NCBI GenBank assembly: GCA_019339365.1
Contig: CP079860.1
Location: forward strand, 558,001-622,000
Reading direction: 5' to 3'
DNA from: Vibrio neptunius
GTDB taxonomy: Bacteria > Pseudomonadota > Gammaproteobacteria > Enterobacterales > Vibrionaceae
Length of the DNA stretch: 64,000 nucleotides
The notes below the pieces were generated by a model. The model saw only the letters and a program-made list of their open reading frames with translations, ran no database searches and was not told the origin of the DNA. Of this stretch, positions 38,401 through 47,326 are shown piece by piece. The position numbers and the translations under genes were made by a program. Position 1 is the first letter of the stretch; each line of letters starts with the position of its first letter.

Positions 38401-39186
38401 TTACCCCTTGAGACGTTGCAAAAGATCCGGCAATACCAGTTGTCCAGAGATACAGGTTTCCAGTTTTTGAATAGCCGCCAATTGCGATTCATTAATCGCA
38501 CGGGCGCTGTAAATCGCTAACGTCGAAAACTCTTTAAGACATGGATGACCGAGCAGGCCAGACAAGTCATCAACCTCATCGATCAAAGTCACTTTGCACC
38601 CCTTTTCCACTAATGAGAGGGCCATCAGGCGAGAGGCGATATCCGTATTACCTTGAACGCAAATGAAGAGAGCTTTACCAGAGCGAGCGGCTTTATTTTC
38701 TGCTTCTATAATGGCGTTTAGCTTGGTTAGCATCAGCGTTTGGAACAAACCCAGCTGGAGTGAGCGTAGATTCTGTCTGACAAGCCCTAAGGCTTTCTCT
38801 ACCGGTTGAATAAACTGAGTTTCGACCACATGCAGCGGGTATTCTTTTAGTACTGAATGAATTAGAGTTTCAGCTTTCCCTTTATTTAGGCTTGCCAATG
38901 CGTCTAAAACAGGTTCAACATCATCCAATTGAGCCATGTGACTAGGGACTTCGGAGTCAGCTTGCTCTCCAGATTCTAACAGCGCTTTCACCTTACCAAT
39001 CGACACTCCTTTACCTAACCAACCTTGAATATCGTTGATTAAGTCGATGTGCTTTTGTGTGTACAACCGATGGCCTTTGTCTGTCCTTTCTGGTTCAATC
39101 AAGCTATAGCGTCGTTGCCAAGCACGGAGTGTGACGGGTTTTACCCCCGTCATCTCTGATATTTCTCTGATTGCGTATTTCTTCAT
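38401..39186 (-). CDS. MerR family regulator with B12-binding-like domain (LitR-like)
   Basis: A 261-residue regulator. The N-terminal MerR HTH has YAIREISEMTGVKPVTLRAW and QRRYSLIEPERTDKGHRLYT. The C-terminal half (about 90-250) has the helical plus Rossmann layout of the LitR/CarH cobalamin-binding domain. However, the DxHxxG cobalamin-His motif is not visible (FICVQGNTDIASRLMALSLV stands there), so it may sense something else or act with a partner. Located between DUF523/1722 and phrB, the standard place for light-response LitR regulators. The likely operators are the TACAAAA-type repeats upstream of the operon. Confidence 0.8.
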   Translation of the reverse strand: MKKYAIREISEMTGVKPVTLRAWQRRYSLIEPERTDKGHRLYTQKHIDLINDIQGWLGKGVSIGKVKALLESGEQADSEVPSHMAQLDDVEPVLDALASLNKGKAETLIHSVLKEYPLHVVETQFIQPVEKALGLVRQNLRSLQLGLFQTLMLTKLNAIIEAENKAARSGKALFICVQGNTDIASRLMALSLVEKGCKVTLIDEVDDLSGLLGHPCLKEFSTLAIYSARAINESQLAAIQKLETCISGQLVLPDLLQRLKG

Positions 39187-39187
39187 T

Positions 39188-40138
39188 CTATAATCCATAT
39201 CTCAAGCGCATTTCTTGAGGGTGGGGCTGCAGAAATTTCTGCTCGGATAGATAAGCATCCGGGTAAGCCGCCAAATAATGTTTAATCAAGGTTATAGGTG
39301 CGAGGAGTGGCAACGTACCTTGTCGGTACTCTTCGATCACACCGCACAACTCAGCTTTTTGCTCCTTGGCTAGGTCTCGCTTAAAATACCCTTGGAGGTG
39401 CATCAGTACATTGGTGTTGTTCTTGCGGCTTGCTCTGTGTGACACCGCATTCATCAAACCTACGCGGTACTTTTGATAAAAAGTATCAATGTCATACTCT
39501 TTAATAGTTGCAACCAATCGGCCTAATTCTTTGTAGGACTGCGGGTGATGGGCCATCAAGGTCAGTTTATAGCGAGAGTGGAACGCAACAATTTTACCGG
39601 CCGTTGGCTCACCATCCATCGAGTCGTAAAAATCTCTCAGCGTGTAAATACGCGTAATAAAGTTCTCTTTCAACACTGGGTCATTCAAACGACCATCTTC
39701 CTCAACTGGTAGCCACGGCATCTGCTTCATCAGCTCTTGGGTGTATAACCCCACGCCTATGTTTTCTGCTCCGCCTTTCTTATACACTTTCACCCGTTCC
39801 ATACCACACGTAGGTGACTTGGCACACACAATATAACCGCATAATTCTGTACTACTCAGCTCAGACACCTTGCTTTTGGAGTAATCCATCATTTTGTCTG
39901 TGTGATCAATAGACGCATCTTTTGTCTCGACTAAAGCAATACGCTCTTGATCAGACATCAACCTAATCGTTGGTCTTGGTACAGGCATACCCATTCCAAC
40001 TTCAGGACAGACAGGAACAAACTCGAAAAAGGGGGCGAGTTCTTTGGTCACAAACTTGCTGATCTTATGTCCTGAGTCAAAACGAACGTTTTCGCCCAAA
40101 ACGCAGGAACTGATGCCGACTTTAATTACGTTGCTCAT
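39188..40138 (-). CDS. DUF523/DUF1722 protein (YbgA-type)
   Basis: A 316-residue protein. N-terminal DUF523: VGISSCVLGENVRFDSGHK, VCPEVGMGMPVPRPTIRL and the Cys-bearing YIVCAKSPTCGMERVKVY. C-terminal DUF1722: VAFHSRYKLTLMAHHPQSY, HLQGYFKRDLAKEQKAEL and PLLAPITLIKHYL. The fused form is commonly linked to photolyase genes in Gammaproteobacteria; its activity is unknown, though the conserved cysteines suggest a metal or redox site. The start at 40138 fits the family N-terminus. Its stop overlaps the MerR-gene start region, so the whole set is a tight operon transcribed from the 40.2-kb promoter. Confidence 0.9.
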   Translation of the reverse strand: MSNVIKVGISSCVLGENVRFDSGHKISKFVTKELAPFFEFVPVCPEVGMGMPVPRPTIRLMSDQERIALVETKDASIDHTDKMMDYSKSKVSELSSTELCGYIVCAKSPTCGMERVKVYKKGGAENIGVGLYTQELMKQMPWLPVEEDGRLNDPVLKENFITRIYTLRDFYDSMDGEPTAGKIVAFHSRYKLTLMAHHPQSYKELGRLVATIKEYDIDTFYQKYRVGLMNAVSHRASRKNNTNVLMHLQGYFKRDLAKEQKAELCGVIEEYRQGTLPLLAPITLIKHYLAAYPDAYLSEQKFLQPHPQEMRLRYGL

Positions 40139-40166
40139 ATTATGCTCCAGTATTCTTGTTAGGGTG

Positions 40167-40236
40167 TACAAAAATATCTTTTGTATAACTTTTAGCACAC
40201 AATTCTAAAGTTATACAAGAAATAAAAATGTACAAT
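40167..40236. promoter_or_regulatory. TACAAAA-type repeats upstream of the photolyase operon
   Basis: A perfect inverted repeat TACAAAA-ATATC-TTTTGTA at 40167-40185. Further copies follow in TTATACAAG (40211-40219) and ATGTACAAT (about 40229-40237). MerR/LitR-type regulators bind this kind of TGTACA/TATACAA word. The position just upstream of the operon that encodes a LitR-like protein suggests autoregulation. Confidence 0.55.
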
Positions 40237-40441
40237 TTAGAGCAATGTTACGTAATTGATCCAATTTTGGTTCACATTTGACGTAATCGTTTTTCCAAAT
40301 CGATTGCTTTAACCCTTTCAACAAAAAACGTTATAAACACTTATGTCGATAGTGAAATGGATTACTTTTGTGACGAGCCTCTCACGAAGCCTTGTGATAT
40401 ATAGCTAGTATGACTTCAACAAATTTTTGAGAATCAACATA

Positions 40442-40470
40442 ATTAGTAATCAGAATACACAATTACTAAT
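40442..40470. promoter_or_regulatory. Inverted repeat upstream of deoD
   Basis: Perfect nine-base arms ATTAGTAAT / ATTACTAAT separated by 11 bases, ending 18 bases before the deoD start. It could be an operator or a 5' leader hairpin near the ribosome site. Confidence 0.4.
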
Positions 40471-40488
40471 GAACTCGGAGTAACGACT

Positions 40489-41199
40489 ATGGCAACCCCA
40501 CACATTAATGCTCAACCAGGTGATTTCGCTGAAACGGTTTTAATGCCTGGCGACCCTCTTCGCGCTAAATACATCGCAGAAACATTCTTGGAAGATGTAC
40601 AACAAGTTTGTGATGTTCGTAGCATGTTCGGTTTTACAGGTACTTACAAAGGTCAACGTGTTTCTGTCATGGGGCACGGTATGGGGATACCTTCTGCTTG
40701 TATCTATGTTCATGAGTTAATCGCCGAATATGGCGTAAAAAACGTTATTCGTGTGGGTAGCTGTGGTGCGGTTCGTGATGACGTAAATCTGATGGACGTT
40801 GTTATTGGTATGGGTGCATCGACAGACTCCAAAGTGAACCGTATCCGTTTTAGTGATCATGACTTCGCTGCAATTGCAGATTACGGACTGCTGGAGGAAG
40901 CGGTAAAACAAGCCCGCACTCAAGAAGTACCGGTAAAAGTGGGTAACGTATTCTCTGCTGACCTTTTCTACACCCCAGAAGCAGATATTTTCGAGAAAAT
41001 GGAAAAGCTAGGCATACTAGGTGTTGATATGGAAGCAGCGGGGATCTACGGAGTGGCTGCGGATTTGGGTGCGAAAGCACTGACCATCCTAACCGTATCT
41101 GACCACATCATACGTGGCGAGAAACTCAGCTCAGAAGAGCGCCAAAAATCGTTCAACGACATGATGAAAGTTGCGCTTGAGACAGCCATCAACATCTAA
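40489..41199 (+). CDS. deoD: Purine-nucleoside phosphorylase
   Basis: A 236-residue hexameric phosphorylase cleaving purine (deoxy)ribonucleosides to base and (deoxy)ribose-1-phosphate. Seen: the family start [20 protein letters not shown], the phosphate loop [50 protein letters not shown] (ribose-binding Met-Glu) and [18 protein letters not shown] with the catalytic Asp. The full family length is present. GGAG precedes the ATG. It stands alone rather than in the deoCABD operon, so it may be a second copy. Confidence 0.96.
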   Translation: MATPHINAQPGDFAETVLMPGDPLRAKYIAETFLEDVQQVCDVRSMFGFTGTYKGQRVSVMGHGMGIPSACIYVHELIAEYGVKNVIRVGSCGAVRDDVNLMDVVIGMGASTDSKVNRIRFSDHDFAAIADYGLLEEAVKQARTQEVPVKVGNVFSADLFYTPEADIFEKMEKLGILGVDMEAAGIYGVAADLGAKALTILTVSDHIIRGEKLSSEERQKSFNDMMKVALETAINI

Positions 41200-41262
41200 T
41201 AACCAATCCTTCGCTGCCAGCCACTATAGTCTGGCAGCCCTGATAATCCCGAGGGGGAGATA

Positions 41263-42730
41263 GTGACTACTGGCAAACTGCCTAAGGAAGCAAACGGGTT
41301 ACAACTCAACTTTTGTAAAACATTGGCGTGTGGCAACTTTGGATTGAGTGATGCACATAGATACGTCGTGCAACATGCTAACCCTAAGCGACCTGCGATG
41401 GTTTGTCGGGAGTGCGGTGCTTTCCCCCTTACTTAACAATCAGGAAGTGTTAAACGAGCTTCATCGTTTAAGACAGCTCCATAGTGATGGTTTGCCAACT
41501 TGTCGCAATACCCAATGCGAAAATTTTGGTTTGTCAGTTCACACTCACAAACATCTGTACCATGCCTTTGGTTACAGCGGTGATCGTCAGCGTTATCGCT
41601 GCAAACTGTGTCAATCCACGTTCGTCGATAAGTGGTCAGGTGCCAATAAAAAACTCGCTTTTCAGGAAAACCTCCTCGGTCTGCTCTTTATGGGCTATTC
41701 AGTACGTGAGATCTGTCGTAAGTTAGAGATCAATCCGAAGACGTTTTACGATCACCTCGATCACATCGCTAGCCGGTGTCGCCGCAAACTCGCTATGTTC
41801 GATGCGCGTTGGGTGAATCATGCAAAGAAGTATGAACTCGCCTCTTACTACGTCCGTTTGCAACCTAAAAGTAATAACGGCGTTTTGTGGATCGCTACAG
41901 GAGAAGCCAATTCAGGCTATATTCTTTGTCAACATGTCAATTACTCTGGAAATGAAGACCCTCAAGGAGATATTGACCATGACCCTTACCAAGACATTGC
42001 TCGATTCGTATCTCGTGATCATTCCTCTGAGGCTAGCATTCCTGTTCCAGATCCATCTCCTGTTTTAAGAGAACGTATCGATCAGCAATACCAAACGATT
42101 TTGGCACGAGGCAATGTTGAAGATCCAATGGGCAACCTGACGACATTCAATTACCCTTCTAAAGGCGCACTAATCAGGCCGCCTTATACCTCCTATGCCC
42201 ATTTTCTACATGTGTTGGATCTGTGTAATAGTGATCGTCAAGTCTCCATTTATTTGCCTCAAGATCCTGTTCTACGCTCTGCAGCTCTCAGTGTCTGTCT
42301 ACCACGTATACAGCGTCAAAATGTCGACCTTATGTATGTTGAAGAAGATCAAAACTGGAACGAACACAGTCTAGTCGGAAAAATCGACATTGTTCATATG
42401 GGTTGGTGGCGAGATCGCTGGGCAATTGCTACTTTTGCTAACTCATCCAAAGGCATTTGTTATCTTGCTGGCGAGAATAACGAGCCTACAGAATGGCTTA
42501 GCAAAGCAAGTATTCGCCAAACTGAGTTCTATCAACAACGATTTCAAACTCTGTTTGAAAGCTTTGTTAACGAACCTCGTCGCAAGCTTCGTCCTGGTGG
42601 ATTACTTCCGATGTTGGATATATTCCGAGCATGGCACAATTTATGCTATCAAGATAAGGATGGTATGACAGCCGCACAAAGTCTTGGTTTAACGCAATCA
42701 CCTTTGACTCTGCGGGAACTGCTTTCATAA
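41263..42730 (+). pseudogene. Tandem zinc-ribbon/HTH transposase-like protein, frameshifted
   Basis: Encodes about 488 residues if one C is removed from the C5 run at 41424-41428. GTG at 41263 has a strong GAGGGGGAG ribosome site. The first ribbon is FCKTLACGNFGLSDAHRYVV, then MVCRECGAF. The second is TCRNTQCENFGLSVHTHKHL, then YRCKLCQSTF. Both follow the InsA/IS1-type zinc-ribbon style and repeat CxNFGLS. An HTH (YSVREICRKLEINPKTFYDH) and a long C-terminal domain follow. No DDE triad or terminal repeats were found, so it looks like a domesticated, regulatory or dead transposase relative. The downstream TPR/GGDEF genes are 127 bases away on the same strand. As sequenced, the first frame ends at 41436. 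Confidence 0.6.
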
Positions 42731-42856
42731 TTAAAATTATTGTGAGGTACGCCATTAAAGCTCAGGCGTAATAATGCTTTTACTAGAGTTACATCAGTCA
42801 CTATTTTTATAATAATACCGAACAATATTATACATGGCTGTTAAGGGATTAATTCA

Positions 42857-44344
42857 TTGGATAAAAGCCAGCATCTGCTAGACACAGAGATTGAACAGCT
42901 CAAAGCACGAATTGAAAGTGAGCCTGAGAAGGTTTTAGCTATCGCTGAACAGTGCGCGACGCGCGCTAATCAGATTTTGTACCCAGAAGGGGCTGTACAG
43001 TGTCTGATTATCATGTCTCGCTGTGCTTGGAGTTTGATGGATTATCGACGTGGTCTGAAGTACATCAAAGATGCCCATGGCAAACTTAACACATTGGATA
43101 CCGACGACTTTCTCCCGGAAATCCTCCACCTTCATGCTCTTCATTTTTGGGGGCAAGCCAAATACTATTCTGCCCAGCAATATTGGATTAACGCACTAGA
43201 ACAATCTGCGTTGGTTGATGAAATCGAAATTCAGATTGAGTCCTTAATCGGTCTAGGGAATATCTGGCGTATCACTCATGAGTATCAACTTGCTAGGACC
43301 ACTCATGAATTGGCCGTCACTGTTGCCAACAATACTCGTATCGGATGGCTGGAAGGAAAAGCAAGGATTCTCCTTGCATGGGATCTCTACTTACTCAACA
43401 ATTATGTAGAAATGCTCACAGTATTGGATGGAGCGTTAGAAGCGCTCAATGGCCATGATGACAAAACCTGGCAAGCTGAAGTATGGGATTTCAGAGGCTT
43501 AGCACTGCTAGGGCTTGAGAGAATTGAAGATGCCGAAGTGGCGACGGGTAAGGCACAAGCTCTGGCAGAGAAACACGATTTAGTCTGGATGAAAGCCCAT
43601 TCTTACATCAGCCAAGCAAGATTGGAGCTATTACGTAAACGCCCCGAAAAAGCGACACAATTGCTCGTCCAAGCAGAACGCTCTGCCGCCTCTTTTGATA
43701 ATGGTGAACTGTTGTCTCAAATCTGCTTCCAACAATCACGTGTTGCTGAAGAACAAGGGGATTTTAAAGCCGCCTTGCACGCATTTCAGAAATATCGCAA
43801 ACACTCAACGGACATGCTCAGGGAGCAAACCGCTCGCGTCAGTAACGACAGAGCGCGTACATCAAAACGCCAGCTTGAGCAACGAGCACGTAAACTGATT
43901 AATCGCATTCGCGGACAACATGAATATGATCCAGAGAAACACCTCCACCAAATGGTGTCTGAGATTTATTGGTGGGAACAACTGGTTTTATTCAAAACAG
44001 AGTTAAAGCGTTCTAACCACGCAGTAATAACGATACAGCACAGCGACTCAGAATATATTGAAGTATGTACCGAACTTGCCCACTCACTATGCAGCCATCA
44101 GGATTTACTATCACGTCTTAGTGGCGATCGCTTAGGTATTCTACTTGCCGAAAGAGACGATGCCGCACTTCAGGTATTCCATGTGCTGGCGCAAATGATT
44201 GAAATCTATCCTTGGCACCGAAAAGGGCTCAATAAATCACTACCCAAAGTGGTTTTTCAAGACATCCTAACGTTCCCCTTCACCTTAGAACAATTAGAAG
44301 AAAGCCAACCACTGGAAGTACAGAATGGAAACATTGCTCAATAA
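42857..44344 (+). CDS. TPR protein with degenerate GGDEF domain
   Basis: A 495-residue cytoplasmic protein. Residues 1-340 form TPR-like helical repeats (CLIIMSRCAWSLMDYRRGLK, AQAEVWDFRGLALLGLERIE). The last 150 residues follow the GGDEF fold pattern, but the signature is RLSGDRLGILL where active enzymes have R(Y/F)GGDEF. The DxLTxLxNRR motif of the domain is also missing. It therefore probably cannot make c-di-GMP and may act as a sensor or scaffold for the next gene, whose start overlaps it by 20 bases. TTG start with AAGGGA nine bases before. Confidence 0.75.
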   Translation: MDKSQHLLDTEIEQLKARIESEPEKVLAIAEQCATRANQILYPEGAVQCLIIMSRCAWSLMDYRRGLKYIKDAHGKLNTLDTDDFLPEILHLHALHFWGQAKYYSAQQYWINALEQSALVDEIEIQIESLIGLGNIWRITHEYQLARTTHELAVTVANNTRIGWLEGKARILLAWDLYLLNNYVEMLTVLDGALEALNGHDDKTWQAEVWDFRGLALLGLERIEDAEVATGKAQALAEKHDLVWMKAHSYISQARLELLRKRPEKATQLLVQAERSAASFDNGELLSQICFQQSRVAEEQGDFKAALHAFQKYRKHSTDMLREQTARVSNDRARTSKRQLEQRARKLINRIRGQHEYDPEKHLHQMVSEIYWWEQLVLFKTELKRSNHAVITIQHSDSEYIEVCTELAHSLCSHQDLLSRLSGDRLGILLAERDDAALQVFHVLAQMIEIYPWHRKGLNKSLPKVVFQDILTFPFTLEQLEESQPLEVQNGNIAQ

Positions 44345-45905
44345 AATCTCCGAATCTGGTTTAGATGCTTCTTCAGTATCTGGTGAAGAAGCTATCATTT
44401 TCTGGAACCACATTCGTCAACATATCGCCACTACGCCACAGGAGAAGGCACAAAGTCTCATTATCAGCGCCGAATACCGCAATGAACTTAAGCAACCTGC
44501 AACCAGCATTGAAGAACTAAGAAGCGCGCTTGAGCATCTTTCTCTACCTAACGATGCTGAGTTAATCCTCGAAGTCAAAAGTAGCCTTGCCGACAAGCTG
44601 GTCGAAGGTGGTGACTATTCGGGAGCACTACAGGAATACATCACTTCTTCGACCATAGCAGTAGATACCAGCCATATTGATGCTTACGTTTTAGCCGTTC
44701 TAGGGATGGGTAACCTATGCGACGCTTATGGCGACCACAATCGTGCACTGCGTTATTATCAAAAGATTGACGGCATCGATCATGCGATTTCTAGCCGTTC
44801 GCTGCGTCTTCGCTACAAACTTTATATGTTGGCATGTTACATTGAACTCAATCGGACAACCGCCGCCAAAGATTTACTCAAAGAGTGTTCAGAACTCGCA
44901 ATACTGGTGAGTGATAAGGTGCTTGCTGGACAGATATTACTTTATCAAGCGAAGTTATATCGCCATCAAGGTAAACAAGACAAAGCGATTGAATGTCTTG
45001 GCAATGTTCAGTACACCGCAGGAAACATCCACTCCACTTGGTTATCCAACATGATTCGCCTTGAATTGGCACACAGCCTAAACGAATCCAACAAACCACA
45101 CCTTGCTAACTGGGTACTAGAAAACGCTCAGAAAAAGGTCAAACACTACGCTTCACCAGTGCTGAATCTAAAACTGAATACCGCTCTCGGTGATATTTAT
45201 GAGCAACAAGGCAATTTCAAGCAAGCTTTATACTGCCAGAAAAAGGCGTTTCGCATAGAAAGCGACTTGATGAAGCAAATCCCTATTGGTGAGCTGGGCG
45301 CTGCCCAGTTGCGCCGCTTGTCACGATTTGAACTGCAACTCAAGCTGATTCTGTCAGAGCTGGAAAACCGCGAGCTTAAAGAGACAACGGAAAGTCAGAA
45401 ACATACCGTGGCTCAGCTTCAACAAGATGTATTTACTGATCCTCTGACCAACTTGCACAACAGGCGTTGGCTCGATGTAAAACTCAAAGATCTGCTCCTT
45501 CATGATGTACCCTTCGCGTTAATGGTGATTGATATAGACCACTTTAAGTCCATTAATGATGAACTCAGTCACCTAGTCGGTGACAAAGCCATCGTAAATG
45601 TCTCTCACGAATTATCCGCTTACTTTAAATTCAGAGGGGCATCGAGTGTTCGTTTTGGCGGAGAAGAATTCTTGGTCATCCTAGAGAGAACGACATTGGA
45701 GCAAGCGACTATGCACGCGGAAAACTACCGCGAGCGTATTTTCAAGTTTGGCTGGCAAGACATTCTTGGAGAACGCGGTCTGACAGTAAGTGTTGGGATT
45801 ACGCTTCATAGAGAAGGGGAAAATACTCAGCGTACTTTTTATCGAGCAGACAAAGCGCTCTACCGTGCGAAAGCCAATGGACGCAACCAAGTCTGTACTG
45901 AGTAA
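44325..45905 (+). CDS. TPR-GGDEF diguanylate cyclase
   Basis: A 526-residue protein. TPR repeats over residues 1-320 (LGMGNLCDAYGDHNRALRYY, then LNTALGDIYEQQGNFKQALY), a coiled linker, then a complete GGDEF domain. Motifs: FTDPLTNLHNRRWLDVKL, MVIDIDHFKSINDELSHLVG and VRFGGEEFLVIL, with the active GGEEF loop. The RxxD inhibitory site five residues upstream is absent (RGAS), so product inhibition is probably lost. No membrane segments were seen. Expected to make c-di-GMP from GTP in response to a protein or peptide sensed by the TPRs. Translationally coupled to the degenerate paralogue upstream. Confidence 0.88.
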   Translation: METLLNKISESGLDASSVSGEEAIIFWNHIRQHIATTPQEKAQSLIISAEYRNELKQPATSIEELRSALEHLSLPNDAELILEVKSSLADKLVEGGDYSGALQEYITSSTIAVDTSHIDAYVLAVLGMGNLCDAYGDHNRALRYYQKIDGIDHAISSRSLRLRYKLYMLACYIELNRTTAAKDLLKECSELAILVSDKVLAGQILLYQAKLYRHQGKQDKAIECLGNVQYTAGNIHSTWLSNMIRLELAHSLNESNKPHLANWVLENAQKKVKHYASPVLNLKLNTALGDIYEQQGNFKQALYCQKKAFRIESDLMKQIPIGELGAAQLRRLSRFELQLKLILSELENRELKETTESQKHTVAQLQQDVFTDPLTNLHNRRWLDVKLKDLLLHDVPFALMVIDIDHFKSINDELSHLVGDKAIVNVSHELSAYFKFRGASSVRFGGEEFLVILERTTLEQATMHAENYRERIFKFGWQDILGERGLTVSVGITLHREGENTQRTFYRADKALYRAKANGRNQVCTE

Positions 45906-45908
45906 TTT

Positions 45909-46798
45909 CTAGGGTAAAAAGAACAAAGATACTCCTACTATTGCAGCCAAGGTACCAATAATGCTTTTGGCTGTCACTTTCTCCCCTTTCACCACATAAA
46001 TACCCAACATAAACACTGGGCTGGTTGCAATCAGCGTTTGAGCAATAGCAGGATTAGCGTGCTTCAAGGCGATTTGTTGCAGCCACAATGCCAAAAATGT
46101 TCCCACAAAGATCGCACCGAGTAGCCAAAGAAAGGCCGACTTTGTCAGTTGTCCTAAATGTTTTTTGATGGACGAGAAAGGTTTTTTTTCAAAAACACTA
46201 TCACCATAGCCACCGCCAGCACACCGATAGACAGTCGAATTAACGCTCCCAACAGAGGCGATAAGTCTCCGGCCACTAGAGCGTAATGTGAGATAACCAC
46301 TCCCGACGCCTGACACACACTCGCAAGCAAGCCAAACCCCACACCAGACCAATTCGTTTGTTCTCCACGGGCATCTGGCTGAAAAATCACGAAAGTGACG
46401 GCTAACGTCGTCAATAACACACCGAACCAACTTTGCAGAGGTAAAACCGAACCTAAGGCGACCAACGCCAACACACCTGACAGCGGCGGTGCTAAGGATT
46501 CCAGTAACAAGGTTTTATTGGCGCCAATTCGCTTGAGTGAAGCAAAATAAGCGCTATCTCCGGCAGCAATGCCTATAATTCCGGAGACAGCCAATATCGC
46601 CAGATGAGTAGACGATATCACCATCGTGGGTATCTCAATCCATGGTAACGCCACCAGCATCATGCCCGAGGCGGCAACGCCTTTGACGATATTAAGCTGC
46701 ATGGCTGAAAAGTGGTGACTGAATTGGCTATAAATCCAAGTCGCCATCGCCCAGACCACTGCAGCCGACAATGCGGCAATCTCTCCCTGAAATTCCAT
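45909..46798 (-). pseudogene. EamA/DMT exporter, frameshifted at T8
   Basis: Encodes 296 residues with ten membrane segments when repaired. The first frame runs FQGEIAALSAAVVWAMATWI through IGVLAVAMVIVFLKK and stops at 46154. The second frame continues KKPFSSIKKHLGQLTKSAFL to the end VGVSLFFLP. The break is at T8 (46182-46189), where adding one base joins the frames. Both EamA halves are otherwise intact. Convergent with the diguanylate cyclase gene, with three bases between stops. Substrate unknown. Confidence 0.8.
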
Positions 46799-46936
46799 CT
46801 ACTCACCTCGATATTGATTTAAGAGAAACAAACAGAAATAGGTAATCTCTCTCTAAATTCTTGTTTTTATTTCTATACTTAAACTGGTATCACCGTATGT
46901 TTTATTGAATAAAAACACAATAACAGGAAAGCTTTT

Positions 46937-47326
46937 ATGTTTTTGGACTACTTTGCGCTAGGTTTACTTATCTTTGTCGCACTGGTGATTTTCTATGGCA
47001 TCATTGTAATTCACGATATTCCGTATGAAATAGCCAAGCAGAGAGCACACCCACATCAGGATGCGATTCACTATGCAGGTTGGGTCAGCTTATTCACACT
47101 ACATGCTATTTGGCCATTTCTCTGGATATGGGCCACGCTCTGGCGTCAGGAAAGAGGTTGGGGATTCCAAAAACTGGAAGAAGAACAGCACGATATTCAT
47201 CACCGTGTCGATTCACTCATCGATCAGGTTAGTCAGCTACAAAAAGAGGTACGTCACCTCAAAGAGAGACACCAGACTACTCCTTCCCCTGCGATCCGAA
47301 TGGATGATCATGAGGAGGAACAGTAA
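46937..47326 (+). CDS. DUF3302 (YibI-like) membrane protein
   Basis: A 129-residue inner-membrane protein with two hydrophobic segments (LFIVALVIFYGIIV-type near residue 10-30 and LFTLHAIWPFLWIWATLW near 58-75). A short coiled coil (HHRVDSLIDQVSQLQKEVRH) follows at the C-terminus. The layout and HDIPYEIAKQRAHPHQDAIH match the DUF3302 family, which is paired with an HlyD-like gene (yibI-yibH in E. coli). The stop overlaps the next start by one base. Probably the small partner of the membrane-fusion protein. Function unknown. Confidence 0.85.
   Translation: MFLDYFALGLLIFVALVIFYGIIVIHDIPYEIAKQRAHPHQDAIHYAGWVSLFTLHAIWPFLWIWATLWRQERGWGFQKLEEEQHDIHHRVDSLIDQVSQLQKEVRHLKERHQTTPSPAIRMDDHEEEQ

Noticed and set aside
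40370..40390. CRP-like site TGTGACGAGCCTCTCACG upstream of deoD
   Set aside because: Half-sites are spaced eight bases apart instead of six.
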